From assembly GCA_959596505.1 (NCBI GenBank), contig CAUFWM010000005.1, forward strand, positions 1-55,563: a DNA stretch of 55,563 nt. Direction: 5' to 3'. The position numbers and the translations under genes were made by a program. The notes beneath the pieces were generated by a model. The model had not been told where the DNA came from. It was given only the letters and a program-made list of their open reading frames with translations, and ran no database searches. Shown here in pieces: positions 39,860 through 50,400 of this stretch; within the stretch, counting starts at the first letter, position 1; the number at the start of each line of letters is the position of its first letter. Origin of the DNA: an uncultured Collinsella sp. (lineage in GTDB: Bacteria; Actinomycetota; Coriobacteriia; Coriobacteriales; Coriobacteriaceae).

Positions 39860-42800
39860 TTAGCGACCGTCGCCGCCGAGCAGCGCCAGAACATCCTCGC
39901 GGGTAAACAGCGCCGACGAGATACCATCGCCGCCGAGCACACTGTTGACCAGATCGCGCTTGGACTCCTGCATCTGCATAATGCGTTCCTCGATCGTGTC
40001 CTTGGCGATGAGTTTGTACACGGTCACGGCGTGCTGCTGGCCAATGCGGTGGGCGCGGTCGGTCGCCTGGTCCTGCGCCGCCACGTTCCACCACGGGTCG
40101 TAGTGGATGACCACGTCGGCAGCCGTCAAATTGAGGCCCACGCCGCCCGCCTTGAGCGAAATCAAGAACACCGGTACCTCGCCCGCCTGGAACTGAGCAA
40201 CCATCTTGGCGCGGCTCTCCTTGGATGATGCGCCCGTGAGCTTAAGAAAGGCAATATCCTCCTTGGCCAGGCGCTTGCCGATGATATCGAGCATGCCCGT
40301 AAACTGGCTGAACAGCAAGATGCGGTGACCGCCGTCGAGCGCGCCGTGAACGAGCTCCATGCACGTATCGAGCTTGGCGCTTCCCGCCTTGTAGTCCGCG
40401 TAATGCAGACGCGGGTCGCAGCAGATCTGTCGCAGCTTGGTGAGCTCGGCAAGTACCTTGAGCTTGTCTTTCTTAAACTCCCCGGCCTCGCGGTGCTGCA
40501 CTTGCTGGGCAATGCGGTCCTGGTTGGCCAGGTAGAGCTTGCGCTGCTCGCCGGTAAGTTGCGCCATCACCGTATCCTCGATCTTCTCGGGCAGATCGGC
40601 CACCACATCTTCCTTGACGCGACGCAGCACAAACGGCGACACGAGCGCCTGCAGACGAGCGGCGCTGTCGCCCTCGGCATGTTCGACGGGGCCCTCAAAG
40701 CGCTTGGCAAATGAGTCGCGCGTGCCCAGAAGGCCCGGCATCAAAAAGTCGAAGATGCTCCAGAGCTCGGACAGACGGTTTTCGATGGGCGTGCCCGTCA
40801 GAGCAAAGCGCACGCCGGCCGGCAGGCGCTTGGCAGCGCGGGCCACCTGGGTGAGCGGGTTTTTAATGTACTGGGCCTCGTCGAGCACCACGCGGGCAAA
40901 GTCCTGCTCGACGTATTCGTCGATGTCGCGGCGCATAAGGTCATACGACGTTACCACCACGTTATGCTCGGCCACGCCGGCAATTTGCACGCGACGCTGG
41001 GCCTTGGCGCCCACGATGGCACACACATCAATCGAGGGGGCAAAGCGCTCCAACTCGGCAGCCCAGTTGTACACGAGCGACGCGGGACATATCACGAGCG
41101 TGGGCTTGGTGTCCCCCGCCTCCACGCGCGCCAGAATGTGCGCGATCATCTGCAGCGTTTTGCCCAGGCCCATATCGTCGGCCAAGATGCCGCCAAGGCC
41201 CAGATGCTCAAGCGAGCCGAGCCACTGGTAGCCGTCAATCTGGTAGCCACGCAGCGTAGCCTTGAGAGAGGCGGGTACCGTAAAGTCCATCTTGCCGAGC
41301 GTGTCCAGGCGCTCGACGGTACGGCGGAACGCGGCGTCGCGATCGGCCTCGAGCGCCGGCGTGCGCGCGAGCATGCTATCGACAAAAAGGGTGCTCGACA
41401 CGGGAAGCGACACGCCGTCGAGCAGGTCGACGGCATCGACGCCCAGGTCCTCGGCAAGGCCAAACGCGGCACGAGCGCCCTCGTCCAGGCGCACGATATC
41501 GCCCGACGTGAGACGCGCAAACGTCTGGTGACGCTTGTAGGAGTCGAGGTAGATGGCAAGGTCAGCCGCCGAAAGCCCGCTCGCACCCAGCTCGACGTCG
41601 AGCAAGTTGCTCTTGACGGTCGCACGCACCGAAAGCTTGGGCGCAGGACGGACCGAGATCTGGCGCAGGCGATCGCTGAGCATGATCTCGCCCAGTTCGG
41701 ACAGGGCAGACAGGCCCTCGGTCAGCAAGTGGAACAGGCGGGCGTCATCGCGCTCCTCAAATGCCAGGCCGCCCTCGTAGAAATCGAAGTACAGGGCAGC
41801 CGTGTCCATAACGCGAAACTCCGCCACCGTATCGCGGGGCGGAACGCCGGGGCGTTGTTCTTCGAAGGGACTGCCCGGAGCACCAAGACTAAAGAGATCT
41901 GCCGACCAATCGCCGTAGGTCACCGTAATCTTGCAGGTCACAAGACCATCGTCGACGCCGATCGCCATGGCAAAGCTCGGCTCGGGCGCCACGGCGTCGA
42001 GCGCGGCGGGAGCGGTCAGGTCGGTGTAGTCGCGCAAGATAGGCAGCGCCATGCGGCAGAACTCGCCCACCTGGTCGGCGGCGATATGGACCGGCGTGCG
42101 GCAGGGCAACAAGTGCGATAGGAACGGTGCCGCATGCTGGGCAAACGCCGTGTCGCTACGGCGTGCGCGGCGCGTATCGACCAGATAGGCTGCGTCACCA
42201 GCGACAAAGCAATACGTATCGGCCGGCAGACGCAAGTCGTAGCTGCCTCCCGCCGCCGGTGCAATCTTGGCGGCAAGGAGCGGCGGGCGCTTGGCCGGGA
42301 CTTCGCCCTCCCCCTGCGGCGACGGCTCGACCGCCACCTCGTAGGCGCGATGCGTCGTCGTCCCCCGCGACCAAGCAGGCTCAAAGGACAGGGTCCTGCC
42401 ACGCAGCAGGTCCAGCACGGACACGACGGAATACTCGGATACCGGCAACTGACGCTCGGCGACAAAGCCGCTGCGGGCAAAGTCGTACGATGCCGAGCGC
42501 GAGCTCGTAATATCGCTCAGGTAGGCGACCGTCATTGCAACAAAGTCAAGCAGCTTTGTCGACACGTCATCGAATGCCTCGGGCACATGGACAAACGTAA
42601 GCTTCTTGCCATAGGAGAACGTACCGCCGCGCACATAGGCATCGGCCATGCCGTCGATATCCTTAACCACGTAGGACACCGAACCGCAGCGAATGCGAAA
42701 CTCGAGTGCCCAGTTAAAACGATCGGCAAACAGCGGATTGTAGTACGGCACCAGCGAGGGCTCCAGCACTGCCTTGGGCGCATCGGGGTCAATGGTGCCG

Positions 42801-43333
42801 GCGAACTTGCGACGCATAGCCACGAGCTCGTCCATGCGCGCGTCCGAAAGATCGGAAAGCGCCGCCACAAGGCTCGGGCTCGTGGGGACGGGTGCCGGGA
42901 AGGGAAAATTGGGGTTGACCGCAGATGCGGTGGGCGCGGGGTGTGTGGGCTGCTTTGACTGTGCGGGCGGTGCCGTAAACGTGCGGACCGGCGTACGCAA
43001 GCCCTCGACGGGCTCGGCGCCACTGGCATCCAGATACGCCAGCGCCGTGGCGATAGCGTGCTTGCACATGCCGGAATAGCGGAAGGCGGCGGGGCAATCG
43101 CAGTCGTAGTCGACAACCTCGTGCTCGTCCATGTCGAGCGCCACGTGCGTCTTGTACAGGTCGCCGCGCGAGCCGCGCACCGTGCCCTCAATAGTCACAT
43201 TTTTGGAGAAGCGCGAGCCGGAGTCCTCAAACGACAGCACGGCGCCGTTGAGCATGAGCGAGCGCCCCTTCATAAAGGTACTGCTGAGCGCCGCCTCCTT
43301 ACGAAGCGCCTGCGCAAACGTCCCCTGCTCCAT
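39860..43333 (-). CDS. SWIM zinc-finger SNF2-family helicase
   Basis: A 1157-aa ATP-dependent DNA translocase of the SNF2/RapA-like group. A SWIM zinc finger (CDCPAAF through CKHAIATALAY) lies near residues 78-100. A long central domain of poorly conserved sequence precedes the helicase core. Walker A (DDMGLGKTLQM) is near 721, the DEAQ box (VLDEAQYIKN) near 816, and the C-terminal helicase motif ends with DRAHRIGQQHAVTVYKLIAKDTIEERI. The start at 43333 has GGAGGA upstream. The formal ORF start at 43423 lies inside a repeat element. The role, perhaps remodelling protein-DNA complexes or repair, is inferred. It stands in a row with dnaE and addAB on the same strand. Confidence 0.92.
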   Translation of the reverse strand: MEQGTFAQALRKEAALSSTFMKGRSLMLNGAVLSFEDSGSRFSKNVTIEGTVRGSRGDLYKTHVALDMDEHEVVDYDCDCPAAFRYSGMCKHAIATALAYLDASGAEPVEGLRTPVRTFTAPPAQSKQPTHPAPTASAVNPNFPFPAPVPTSPSLVAALSDLSDARMDELVAMRRKFAGTIDPDAPKAVLEPSLVPYYNPLFADRFNWALEFRIRCGSVSYVVKDIDGMADAYVRGGTFSYGKKLTFVHVPEAFDDVSTKLLDFVAMTVAYLSDITSSRSASYDFARSGFVAERQLPVSEYSVVSVLDLLRGRTLSFEPAWSRGTTTHRAYEVAVEPSPQGEGEVPAKRPPLLAAKIAPAAGGSYDLRLPADTYCFVAGDAAYLVDTRRARRSDTAFAQHAAPFLSHLLPCRTPVHIAADQVGEFCRMALPILRDYTDLTAPAALDAVAPEPSFAMAIGVDDGLVTCKITVTYGDWSADLFSLGAPGSPFEEQRPGVPPRDTVAEFRVMDTAALYFDFYEGGLAFEERDDARLFHLLTEGLSALSELGEIMLSDRLRQISVRPAPKLSVRATVKSNLLDVELGASGLSAADLAIYLDSYKRHQTFARLTSGDIVRLDEGARAAFGLAEDLGVDAVDLLDGVSLPVSSTLFVDSMLARTPALEADRDAAFRRTVERLDTLGKMDFTVPASLKATLRGYQIDGYQWLGSLEHLGLGGILADDMGLGKTLQMIAHILARVEAGDTKPTLVICPASLVYNWAAELERFAPSIDVCAIVGAKAQRRVQIAGVAEHNVVVTSYDLMRRDIDEYVEQDFARVVLDEAQYIKNPLTQVARAAKRLPAGVRFALTGTPIENRLSELWSIFDFLMPGLLGTRDSFAKRFEGPVEHAEGDSAARLQALVSPFVLRRVKEDVVADLPEKIEDTVMAQLTGEQRKLYLANQDRIAQQVQHREAGEFKKDKLKVLAELTKLRQICCDPRLHYADYKAGSAKLDTCMELVHGALDGGHRILLFSQFTGMLDIIGKRLAKEDIAFLKLTGASSKESRAKMVAQFQAGEVPVFLISLKAGGVGLNLTAADVVIHYDPWWNVAAQDQATDRAHRIGQQHAVTVYKLIAKDTIEERIMQMQESKRDLVNSVLGGDGISSALFTREDVLALLGGDGR

Positions 43334-43363
43334 CACTTCCTCCAATCTCGCATGCCAAATAAT

Positions 43364-43464
43364 TTTTTCTGGGACGGGGATGAAAAAATCATTCCCGTCC
43401 CAGAAAGACTGGTCTTCCGCCACACGTCACCCAAAATGATTTTTTGATCCCCGTCCCAGAAAAA
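43364..43464. repeat. 30-bp inverted repeat with GGGACGGGG core (second copy)
   Basis: Positions 43364-43393 and 43435-43464 are reverse complements with one mismatch. The arms share the CTGGGACGGGGAT core and AAAAAATCATT end of the repeat at 2974. It fills the gap between dnaE and the SNF2 gene and could terminate dnaE-strand transcripts. Confidence 0.93.
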
Positions 43465-43469
43465 TCATC

Positions 43470-46400
43470 TTAGATCACCGTCACGCGGCCTTGGTTGCCC
43501 ACGATGGCCTTTGCCTCTGCCAACAGCGGAATCGAGCGTGCGTTGACCTTGGCAGGCACCTCGGCACGCAGCACGCGCCCGTCCACCTGCTCGATAAAGA
43601 TCTCCACGCGGTCGCCGCCCGGGTTGGCGGTAAGCACCGTGGCAAGACGCGCCATATTGCCCTGGCTAAAGCGGCTGTTGGGCACCATGACCTCAAACAC
43701 CTTGGGCTTGTTGTTCTCCTCGTTAAGCTCAAGCGGCACGATCTCCTGCGCGATGATCTGGTCGCCGCGGTCCGAACGCTCGAGCTTGCCCTTAATGCGC
43801 ACAAACGCATCGGACAGCTGCGCACCGGTCTCGGGATCGACCTCGCCGTACAGGTACCCCTCGGCCTCCTTGTAGGTCTTGGGGAACACCACGACCGTGG
43901 CCTCGCCTTCCATGTCCTCGAGCTGCACGATGCCCATGGGGTCGCCGTTTTTGGTCACGCGCTTGGACACGCTCGAGACCATGCCGGCCCACCACAGCGC
44001 CTTGCCCTCGGGAATCTCCTGGTTGATGGTACCGCCCGTAGGATTCTGAACTTCGTAGCCAGTGTCGATCTGCGAGAACGAGAAGTCGCGTGCCTTGGCT
44101 AGTGCATACTCAAACGGGCGCAGCGGATGGTCCGAGACATAGATGCCCAGAACCTCCTTCTCCTGGCTCAGCTTAAGGTGGCGGTCCCACTCCTGGCCGT
44201 CCGGATCGGGCACGCTCACCTCAAAGCCCGAGCCCTCAACGTCGCCAAACATGTCGAAGAACGACGTCTGGCCGCTCGCGCGGTCCTTCTGGCGCTTTAC
44301 CGCGGCATCGATGATGTTCTCAGGGTTGTTCTTATCCACAAAGTGCATCATCTGGCGACGCGGATACCCCGTGGAGTCGAAGGCGCCTGCCTTGATGAGC
44401 GATTCGATCACACGGCGGTTGGCCTGGCTCGAGTCCACGCGCTCGACAAAGTCGTGCAGCGTCTTAAACGGACCGCCCGCCTCGCGCTCGGCGATAATCG
44501 CCTGCGCCACGCCGGTGCCCACGCCGCGGATGCCAGCCAAACCAAAGCGCACGCCTTCCTTGGTAGCCGTGAACTCGGTACCGGACTCGTTGACATCTGG
44601 CGAAAGCACGGGGATGCCGTCGTGACGGCACGCCGAGACGTAATGCACGATCTTGTCGGTCTTGCCCGTATAGGACGTCAGAACGGCCGCCATGTACTCG
44701 TGCGGATAATGCGCCTTGAGCCACGCCGTCTGCATAACCAGGATGGCGTAGCCGGCGGAGTGCGACTTATTAAAGGCGTAGGACGCGAACTCGAGAACAT
44801 CGTCCCAAATCTTCTGGGCGACCTCGCGCGTGTAGTTGTTCTTGATGGCGCCGTTCATCCAGTGGTCGTAGGTGGTCTCGTCCGAGCCATCCTCCCAGTG
44901 GAGCACCGTCGACGTGAGCAGTTTGATCTTTTTCTTAGCCACGGGCTTACGGATACGCGAGTCCGATTCGCCCTTGGAGAAGCCGCACATCTCGACGGAG
45001 ATGAGCATAACCTGCTCCTGGTAGACCATGGTGCCGTAGGTTTCGCCCAGGATGTCGTCCAGACGGTCGTCGTAGGAGACGGCCGGTTCCTTGCCGTTCA
45101 TGCGGTTGATGTAGGACGAGACCATGCCGGCGCCCAGCGGGCCCGGGCGGTACAGGGCGATCAATGCCACGACATGCTTGTACTCGGTGGGCTTCATGTT
45201 CTTGATCGTGGCCGTCATGCCGGCGGACTCGACCTGGAAGACGCCGGCGGTGTGACCGGAGCCCATGAGCTTAAAGATCTCGGGGTCGTCAAAGGGAATC
45301 TCTTCCTCTTTGATGTCGATGCCGAAGTTCTTTTTGATGTTGGCCTTGGCCTTAGAGATAACCGTCAGCGTGCGCAGGCCTAGGAAGTCCATCTTGAGCA
45401 GGCCCATGTCGGCAACGGTATGGCCCTCGTACTGGGTAATCTCGACGCCGCCCTTGGTATCGAGCTTGGTGGGCACATGCTCGTTGACGGGGTCGCGGCA
45501 GATCAGAACGGCGCACGCGTGCACACCCTCGCCACGGGTGAGGCCCTCGATCGAGAGCGCCGTGTCGATGATGCGGCGGGCGTCGTCATCTTTTTTATAG
45601 GCCTCGGCAAAATCGGGGTTAAACAGATCCTCTTTGCCGGGTTGCTTTTCGAGCACCTGCTTGAGCTTGACCTTGGGGTCGCTCGAGACCATCTTGGACA
45701 GGCGCTGGCCCATGTAGACCGGGTAGTCCAGGACGCGCGCGGCGTCGTTGATGGCCTGCTTGGCCTTAATGGTCGAGTAGGTGATGACGTGGGTGACCTT
45801 CTCGGGGCCATAGAGCTGGCGAACGTGCTCCACGACCTCGAGGCGCCGCTCATCGTCGAAGTCCATATCGATATCGGGCATCTCGGTACGCTGCGGGGAC
45901 AGGAACCTCTCGAACATCAGGCCGTTCTCGAGCGGGTCGAACGCGGTGATGTTCATGGCGTAGGCGACGATAGCGCCGGCGGCCGAGCCACGGCCGGGGC
46001 CGACGCCGATGCCGTTGTCCTTGGCCCATTGCACGTACTCGGCGACGATCAAGAAGTAGGCGGCAAATCCCTTGTCGCAGATGACTTTGTATTCGTACTC
46101 AAAGCGCTCTTTGATGTTGACGCCGCCGATCTCGCGCGTGGCCCAGTCGTCACCATAGTGCTGGCGCAGGCCTTTCTCGCACTCGCGGCGGAACTGGCTC
46201 TCGTGCGTCTCGCCGGGATCGAGCAACGGGAAGCGCGGCAGGATGATGGAGTCCCAGTCCAGCTCAACGTAGCACTTGTCGGCGATCTCGAGCGTATTGT
46301 CGCAGGCCTCGGGGCAATACGGGAACATCGCCCGCATCTCCTCCTCGGTCTTCATGTAAAACTCCGAGCCGGTCATGCGCATGCGGTTGGGGTCGTCGAC

Positions 46401-47273
46401 CTTGGCGTTCATGCCAATGCACATGATGACGTCCTGCACGGGCGCGTCCTCGCGGCGCAGGTAGTGGAAGTCGTTGGTGGCGATGACCTTGACGCCCACC
46501 TGCTTGGCGATATCGATGAGCGTGCGGTCCATCTGCTCATCGGTCAGGCCGTTGTCGGTGGTGATGCCGTGTTCCTGGATCTCGATATAAAAGTCGCCGG
46601 GATCGAAGGTGTCGCGGAAGGTCTCGGCCCACTTGATGGCGCCCTCCATGTCACCGCGGTCGATGTACTTGGGGATGACGCCCGCGATACAGGCGCTCGT
46701 GCAGATCATGCCCTTGGCGTGGCGGCGCAGGTTGTCGAGCGTCACACGCGGCTTGTAGTAAAAGCCCTGCACAGCGGCCTCGGAGACCGTCTGCATTAGG
46801 TTGACGTAGCCCTCCTGGTCCTTGGCCAGAAGAATCATGTGGTAGAGCTCGGGCTTGTGGTCGCGGGCGAGCGTCTCGTCCGGCGTAAAGTAGACCTCGC
46901 AGCCAAAGATGGGTTTGATGACCAGGGGTGGCTTGAGCTCGTCGATATTGCCCTTCTCGTCCCACATGGCCATGTCCTTCACATACTGGGCATGCTCGCG
47001 CGGGTTTTCCTCGGGATCGGGCTCCACCAGCTCGTCGCGGCGGTCCTTTTCCAAGAAGGCCTTGTCGTGACTCCAGGTTTTGTACTCGGGCGTATTGTGG
47101 TTGACGGCGTCGCAGGCCAGCGCCAGGTCGGGCACGCCATACATGTAGCCGTGGTCGGTAATGGCCACGGCGGGCATGCCCAGCTCAACGGCACGGTTGA
47201 CCATATCCTGGATACGGGTTGCGCCGTCGAGCATGGAGAAAACAGTGTGATTGTGCAGATGGACGAATGCCAT
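43470..47273 (-). CDS. dnaE: DNA polymerase III alpha subunit (DnaE)
   Basis: A 1267-aa replicative polymerase. The N-terminal PHP domain begins MAFVHLHNHTVFSMLDGATR with its metal-binding His residues. The palm carries PDIDMDFDDERR near residue 468 with catalytic Asp residues. VGPGRGSAAGAIVAYAM, RGEGVHACAVLI and FNKSHSAGYAILVMQ are typical C-family segments. A tandem HhH region (around 890-960) and an OB-fold (near 1080-1180, VVVFPKTYKEAEGYLYGE) complete it. The length is that of actinobacterial DnaE1. The start at 47273 has GGAGCTC upstream. Single-gene unit between two palindromic repeats. Confidence 0.97.
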   Translation of the reverse strand: MAFVHLHNHTVFSMLDGATRIQDMVNRAVELGMPAVAITDHGYMYGVPDLALACDAVNHNTPEYKTWSHDKAFLEKDRRDELVEPDPEENPREHAQYVKDMAMWDEKGNIDELKPPLVIKPIFGCEVYFTPDETLARDHKPELYHMILLAKDQEGYVNLMQTVSEAAVQGFYYKPRVTLDNLRRHAKGMICTSACIAGVIPKYIDRGDMEGAIKWAETFRDTFDPGDFYIEIQEHGITTDNGLTDEQMDRTLIDIAKQVGVKVIATNDFHYLRREDAPVQDVIMCIGMNAKVDDPNRMRMTGSEFYMKTEEEMRAMFPYCPEACDNTLEIADKCYVELDWDSIILPRFPLLDPGETHESQFRRECEKGLRQHYGDDWATREIGGVNIKERFEYEYKVICDKGFAAYFLIVAEYVQWAKDNGIGVGPGRGSAAGAIVAYAMNITAFDPLENGLMFERFLSPQRTEMPDIDMDFDDERRLEVVEHVRQLYGPEKVTHVITYSTIKAKQAINDAARVLDYPVYMGQRLSKMVSSDPKVKLKQVLEKQPGKEDLFNPDFAEAYKKDDDARRIIDTALSIEGLTRGEGVHACAVLICRDPVNEHVPTKLDTKGGVEITQYEGHTVADMGLLKMDFLGLRTLTVISKAKANIKKNFGIDIKEEEIPFDDPEIFKLMGSGHTAGVFQVESAGMTATIKNMKPTEYKHVVALIALYRPGPLGAGMVSSYINRMNGKEPAVSYDDRLDDILGETYGTMVYQEQVMLISVEMCGFSKGESDSRIRKPVAKKKIKLLTSTVLHWEDGSDETTYDHWMNGAIKNNYTREVAQKIWDDVLEFASYAFNKSHSAGYAILVMQTAWLKAHYPHEYMAAVLTSYTGKTDKIVHYVSACRHDGIPVLSPDVNESGTEFTATKEGVRFGLAGIRGVGTGVAQAIIAEREAGGPFKTLHDFVERVDSSQANRRVIESLIKAGAFDSTGYPRRQMMHFVDKNNPENIIDAAVKRQKDRASGQTSFFDMFGDVEGSGFEVSVPDPDGQEWDRHLKLSQEKEVLGIYVSDHPLRPFEYALAKARDFSFSQIDTGYEVQNPTGGTINQEIPEGKALWWAGMVSSVSKRVTKNGDPMGIVQLEDMEGEATVVVFPKTYKEAEGYLYGEVDPETGAQLSDAFVRIKGKLERSDRGDQIIAQEIVPLELNEENNKPKVFEVMVPNSRFSQGNMARLATVLTANPGGDRVEIFIEQVDGRVLRAEVPAKVNARSIPLLAEAKAIVGNQGRVTVI

Positions 47274-47374
47274 GTGATGAGCTCCGATGCGGGTTCGTGT
47301 TCTGACTGAACGATTTTACCGCACGGCGCGGACGGCACCCGAACCTAGCCAAACCCACACGGCTCCTCTTGCAG

Positions 47375-47437
47375 TTGCGGTGAAATGCGGACTGTTTGGC
47401 GGCTTTTTTGACCAAAACAGTCCGTATTCCACCGCAA
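47375..47437. repeat. 23-bp near-perfect inverted repeat between dnaE and addA
   Basis: Positions 47375-47397 and 47415-47437 are reverse complements over 23 bases with two mismatches, around GCGGACTGTTT. The sequence is different from the GGGACGGGG repeats. It lies after the addA stop and could end that transcript. Confidence 0.9.
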
Positions 47438-47449
47438 GTTATCTGAGGA

Positions 47450-50400
47450 CTAGAGGTTGTAGGTGACCACTTGAGGTTCGGCGGGATTGACGAAGATGGT
47501 TGGATTCGCCCGCTCCACGCGAACGAACTTGACGGTCACGACCTCAAAGCCCGCCTTGTGCAGAACGTCGGCGTAAACGCGCGCCTGCAAGGCGTGTTTC
47601 TCGAGCAGCTGCTCCGGCGTCTCATCCGGCGTGCCACCCGTCTTGTAGTCGATGACCAGTGCGCGCGACGGATCCGCCGGGTCGGTTGCCAAAGCATCGA
47701 TGGCGCCCTCGGCATAGGCGCCGTAGCGGGCGATATCCTCGTCCTCGCAGCCCAGCGAGAAGAACGGCACCTCGGCACGGATGCACGGCCACGCGAGCAG
47801 CTCGGCACGAACCGACGACTTGAGCCAGCGATCCAGAGCGACATCGAAGCGCTCGCGCTGTTCCGGCGTCAGGCGCCACAAGCGAGCCAGGGCGTCGGCA
47901 CGCTCAACGGGCAGCGCATCGGCACCCATCTCGATGAGCCACTGGCAAGCGGCGTGGAAGGCCGAGCCCAGCGCCATGGGGTTGCCGGCGGGCTCGACAG
48001 CAGCCACGTCCGCATCGGCCATCTCCGAGCCATCCGACTCCGCATCATCGCCGGACTCGTCCATGGGAACAAGCGCCTCGGCGGCACGGTCCTCGGACTC
48101 GGCATGCAGCGCCACGGCAATTGACGAGTAGCTATACGAGTCACGCACCGGGAACGGACAGATGCCCATGCGCACGCCCACTGCCTGGGGATACACGAGC
48201 TCAAACGCATCGGGCTTGGGGTCGGCAGGACCGGGCACAGTTGAGTGCGCAGCATTATCAGCGACATCGACATCGCCGCGAACGAGCCTGCCCTCGGCAT
48301 CCAGCGAAGCGTTAGCCTCAAACGCCTGCTCACCAAACGTAAAGTCCGCCAGCGAGATGAGCTCGTAGTCGCCCGGCTGGGAGTTGTCGAACACCAGACG
48401 GTCGCTATCGAGCTGCGGCATGTCCAGACTATCGGTCGGCAGGATGCGGCGCAGCACGTCGTAGGTCAGATCCGTCTCGACATCGAAGGTCGGCGCCATC
48501 ACCTTGCCGCGGCTCACGCCGGCATCCATCGCCAGAATGAGCAACTCGCGCGCTCGCGTCATGGCGACATAGAGCAGACGAGCCCGCTCCTCGAGCGAAA
48601 GCTGCAGGTCGTCGTTACGCAGGCGGGCAAATGCCTCGGCGGGAGAGCCCGTCGCGCAGACGTCCTCCATGAGCTCCGGCGGCAACCACAGCGACGTGCC
48701 CTTGCCCTTAAACGCGTGTTCAAACTGCTTTTTGACGTCATCGCCCTTCACGAAGGTCCCGTCGGCAAGCTTAACGCCATCGAAACGAGCCGGCAGCGCC
48801 ACGACTTGCGCCCCACCGTCGACGCGACCCATTTGTGCCGCACCGGACGATTTGCGCACGCCAAAACACTCGGCAACCGCTACAACCGGATACTCCAGGC
48901 CCTTGGACGCATGCACGGTCATGATGCGCACCGCGCCGTCGCCCTCCTCGTTGAGGGCGCCCGGGGCCTCCTTGCCCGCCAAGAAGCGGTCGAAGGCGAG
49001 CGCGATGGAGCGCGGAGAATTGCCGAGCTCGGCCTCTGCCTCGGCCACGGCATCGAGCGCCTTGAGCACGTTGGCGGCAATGGCCTTGCCCTCGGGGCCG
49101 CGCTGCGCCAGACGCACGAACCAGCCGGAGGCATTGACCACATCGCGCGCGATGGCGGCGAACGAATCGCGTCCCACGCGACGAAGCGCGTAGCGCAGCA
49201 CCTCGCGGGCACGCGTCACGAGCGGCAGGTTCTGCAAACCCGGCACATCGGAATCGCTCATGATGCCCACATCGATATTGCGGCGCGACGTCTCGCCCGT
49301 CTGCTCGTCGAGCTTGGTCGCCAGCGCCAGGAACTCCTGGGCGCCGAGTGCAAACATCGGCGAGGCCAGCAACGGCATAAGGCCTTGGGCCGTATCGGCC
49401 GGATTGGCGAGCGCGCAGACCAGGGCACGCACCGTCTGCACCTCGGCCGCCTGGGCAAAGACCGAGCCGCCTGCGATGACGCAGTCGAGTCCTTGGTCGC
49501 GGAAGGCCTGCGCGTAGACGTCGGCATTGGTCATGCGACCCAGCAGCAGCACCATGCCGCCCTGGGGCTGGCCGGCATCGGCAAGCGCATGGAATCGCTC
49601 GGCGATCGCACGGGCCTTGGCCTGCGTGCGCTCCTGCATACTGCCGCCGGCAACGAACAGCGCCTGGCGGCGCGAAGCCTTTGCCTTGAGCATGTCCTTG
49701 CGTTTGTCGCTCGGTTCAAGATCCAAGAACCCCTGCATCAAACCACCGGTGTCGCCGTCAAAGACGCGCGCCACATAGCGCAGCACCTCGTCGTGGCTGC
49801 GGAAGTTGCGCACGAGTTTGACGAGCTCGCCGGCGGGAGCATCGGACGTGGTGACCGTCTCGGACGCCGTCGTCGAACCCACCTTGCGCTCCTGGCGGCG
49901 AAACACCTCGACCTCGGCACCACGGAAGCGATAGATCGACTGCTGCGCATCGCCCACCGTGCACAGCGCGCGCTCGCCCGCACCCGTCAAATAGCGAATC
50001 AGATCGACCTGCATCTGGTCGGTATCTTGGAACTCGTCGATCATGACCATCTTAAAGCGGCCCTCATAGGCAGCTCGAATAGCCGGGTAGTCGCGCAGCG
50101 CCTCGTACGCCATGCGCAGCAGGTCATTGTTATCGAGCGCGGACTGGTCGGCCTTGAGCGCACGGTACTCCGCCTCTACGGCACGGGCAAGCCCCACCAG
50201 CGCATCGAGCGCCGGGCCGCCGCAGGCAAGCACGATATTGATAAACGCATCAGCCGCCTCGGCCTTGAGTAGCTCCACCTGCTCCTTAGGAAACGCCTTG
50301 CTCGCCCGAGGCATACTGCACGACATCATGAGTCGCGCCGCATCCTCCATGGTTTTGCCGCTCGCCTCAAACGCGTCGATGGCGTCGAGTGCCACCTGCG

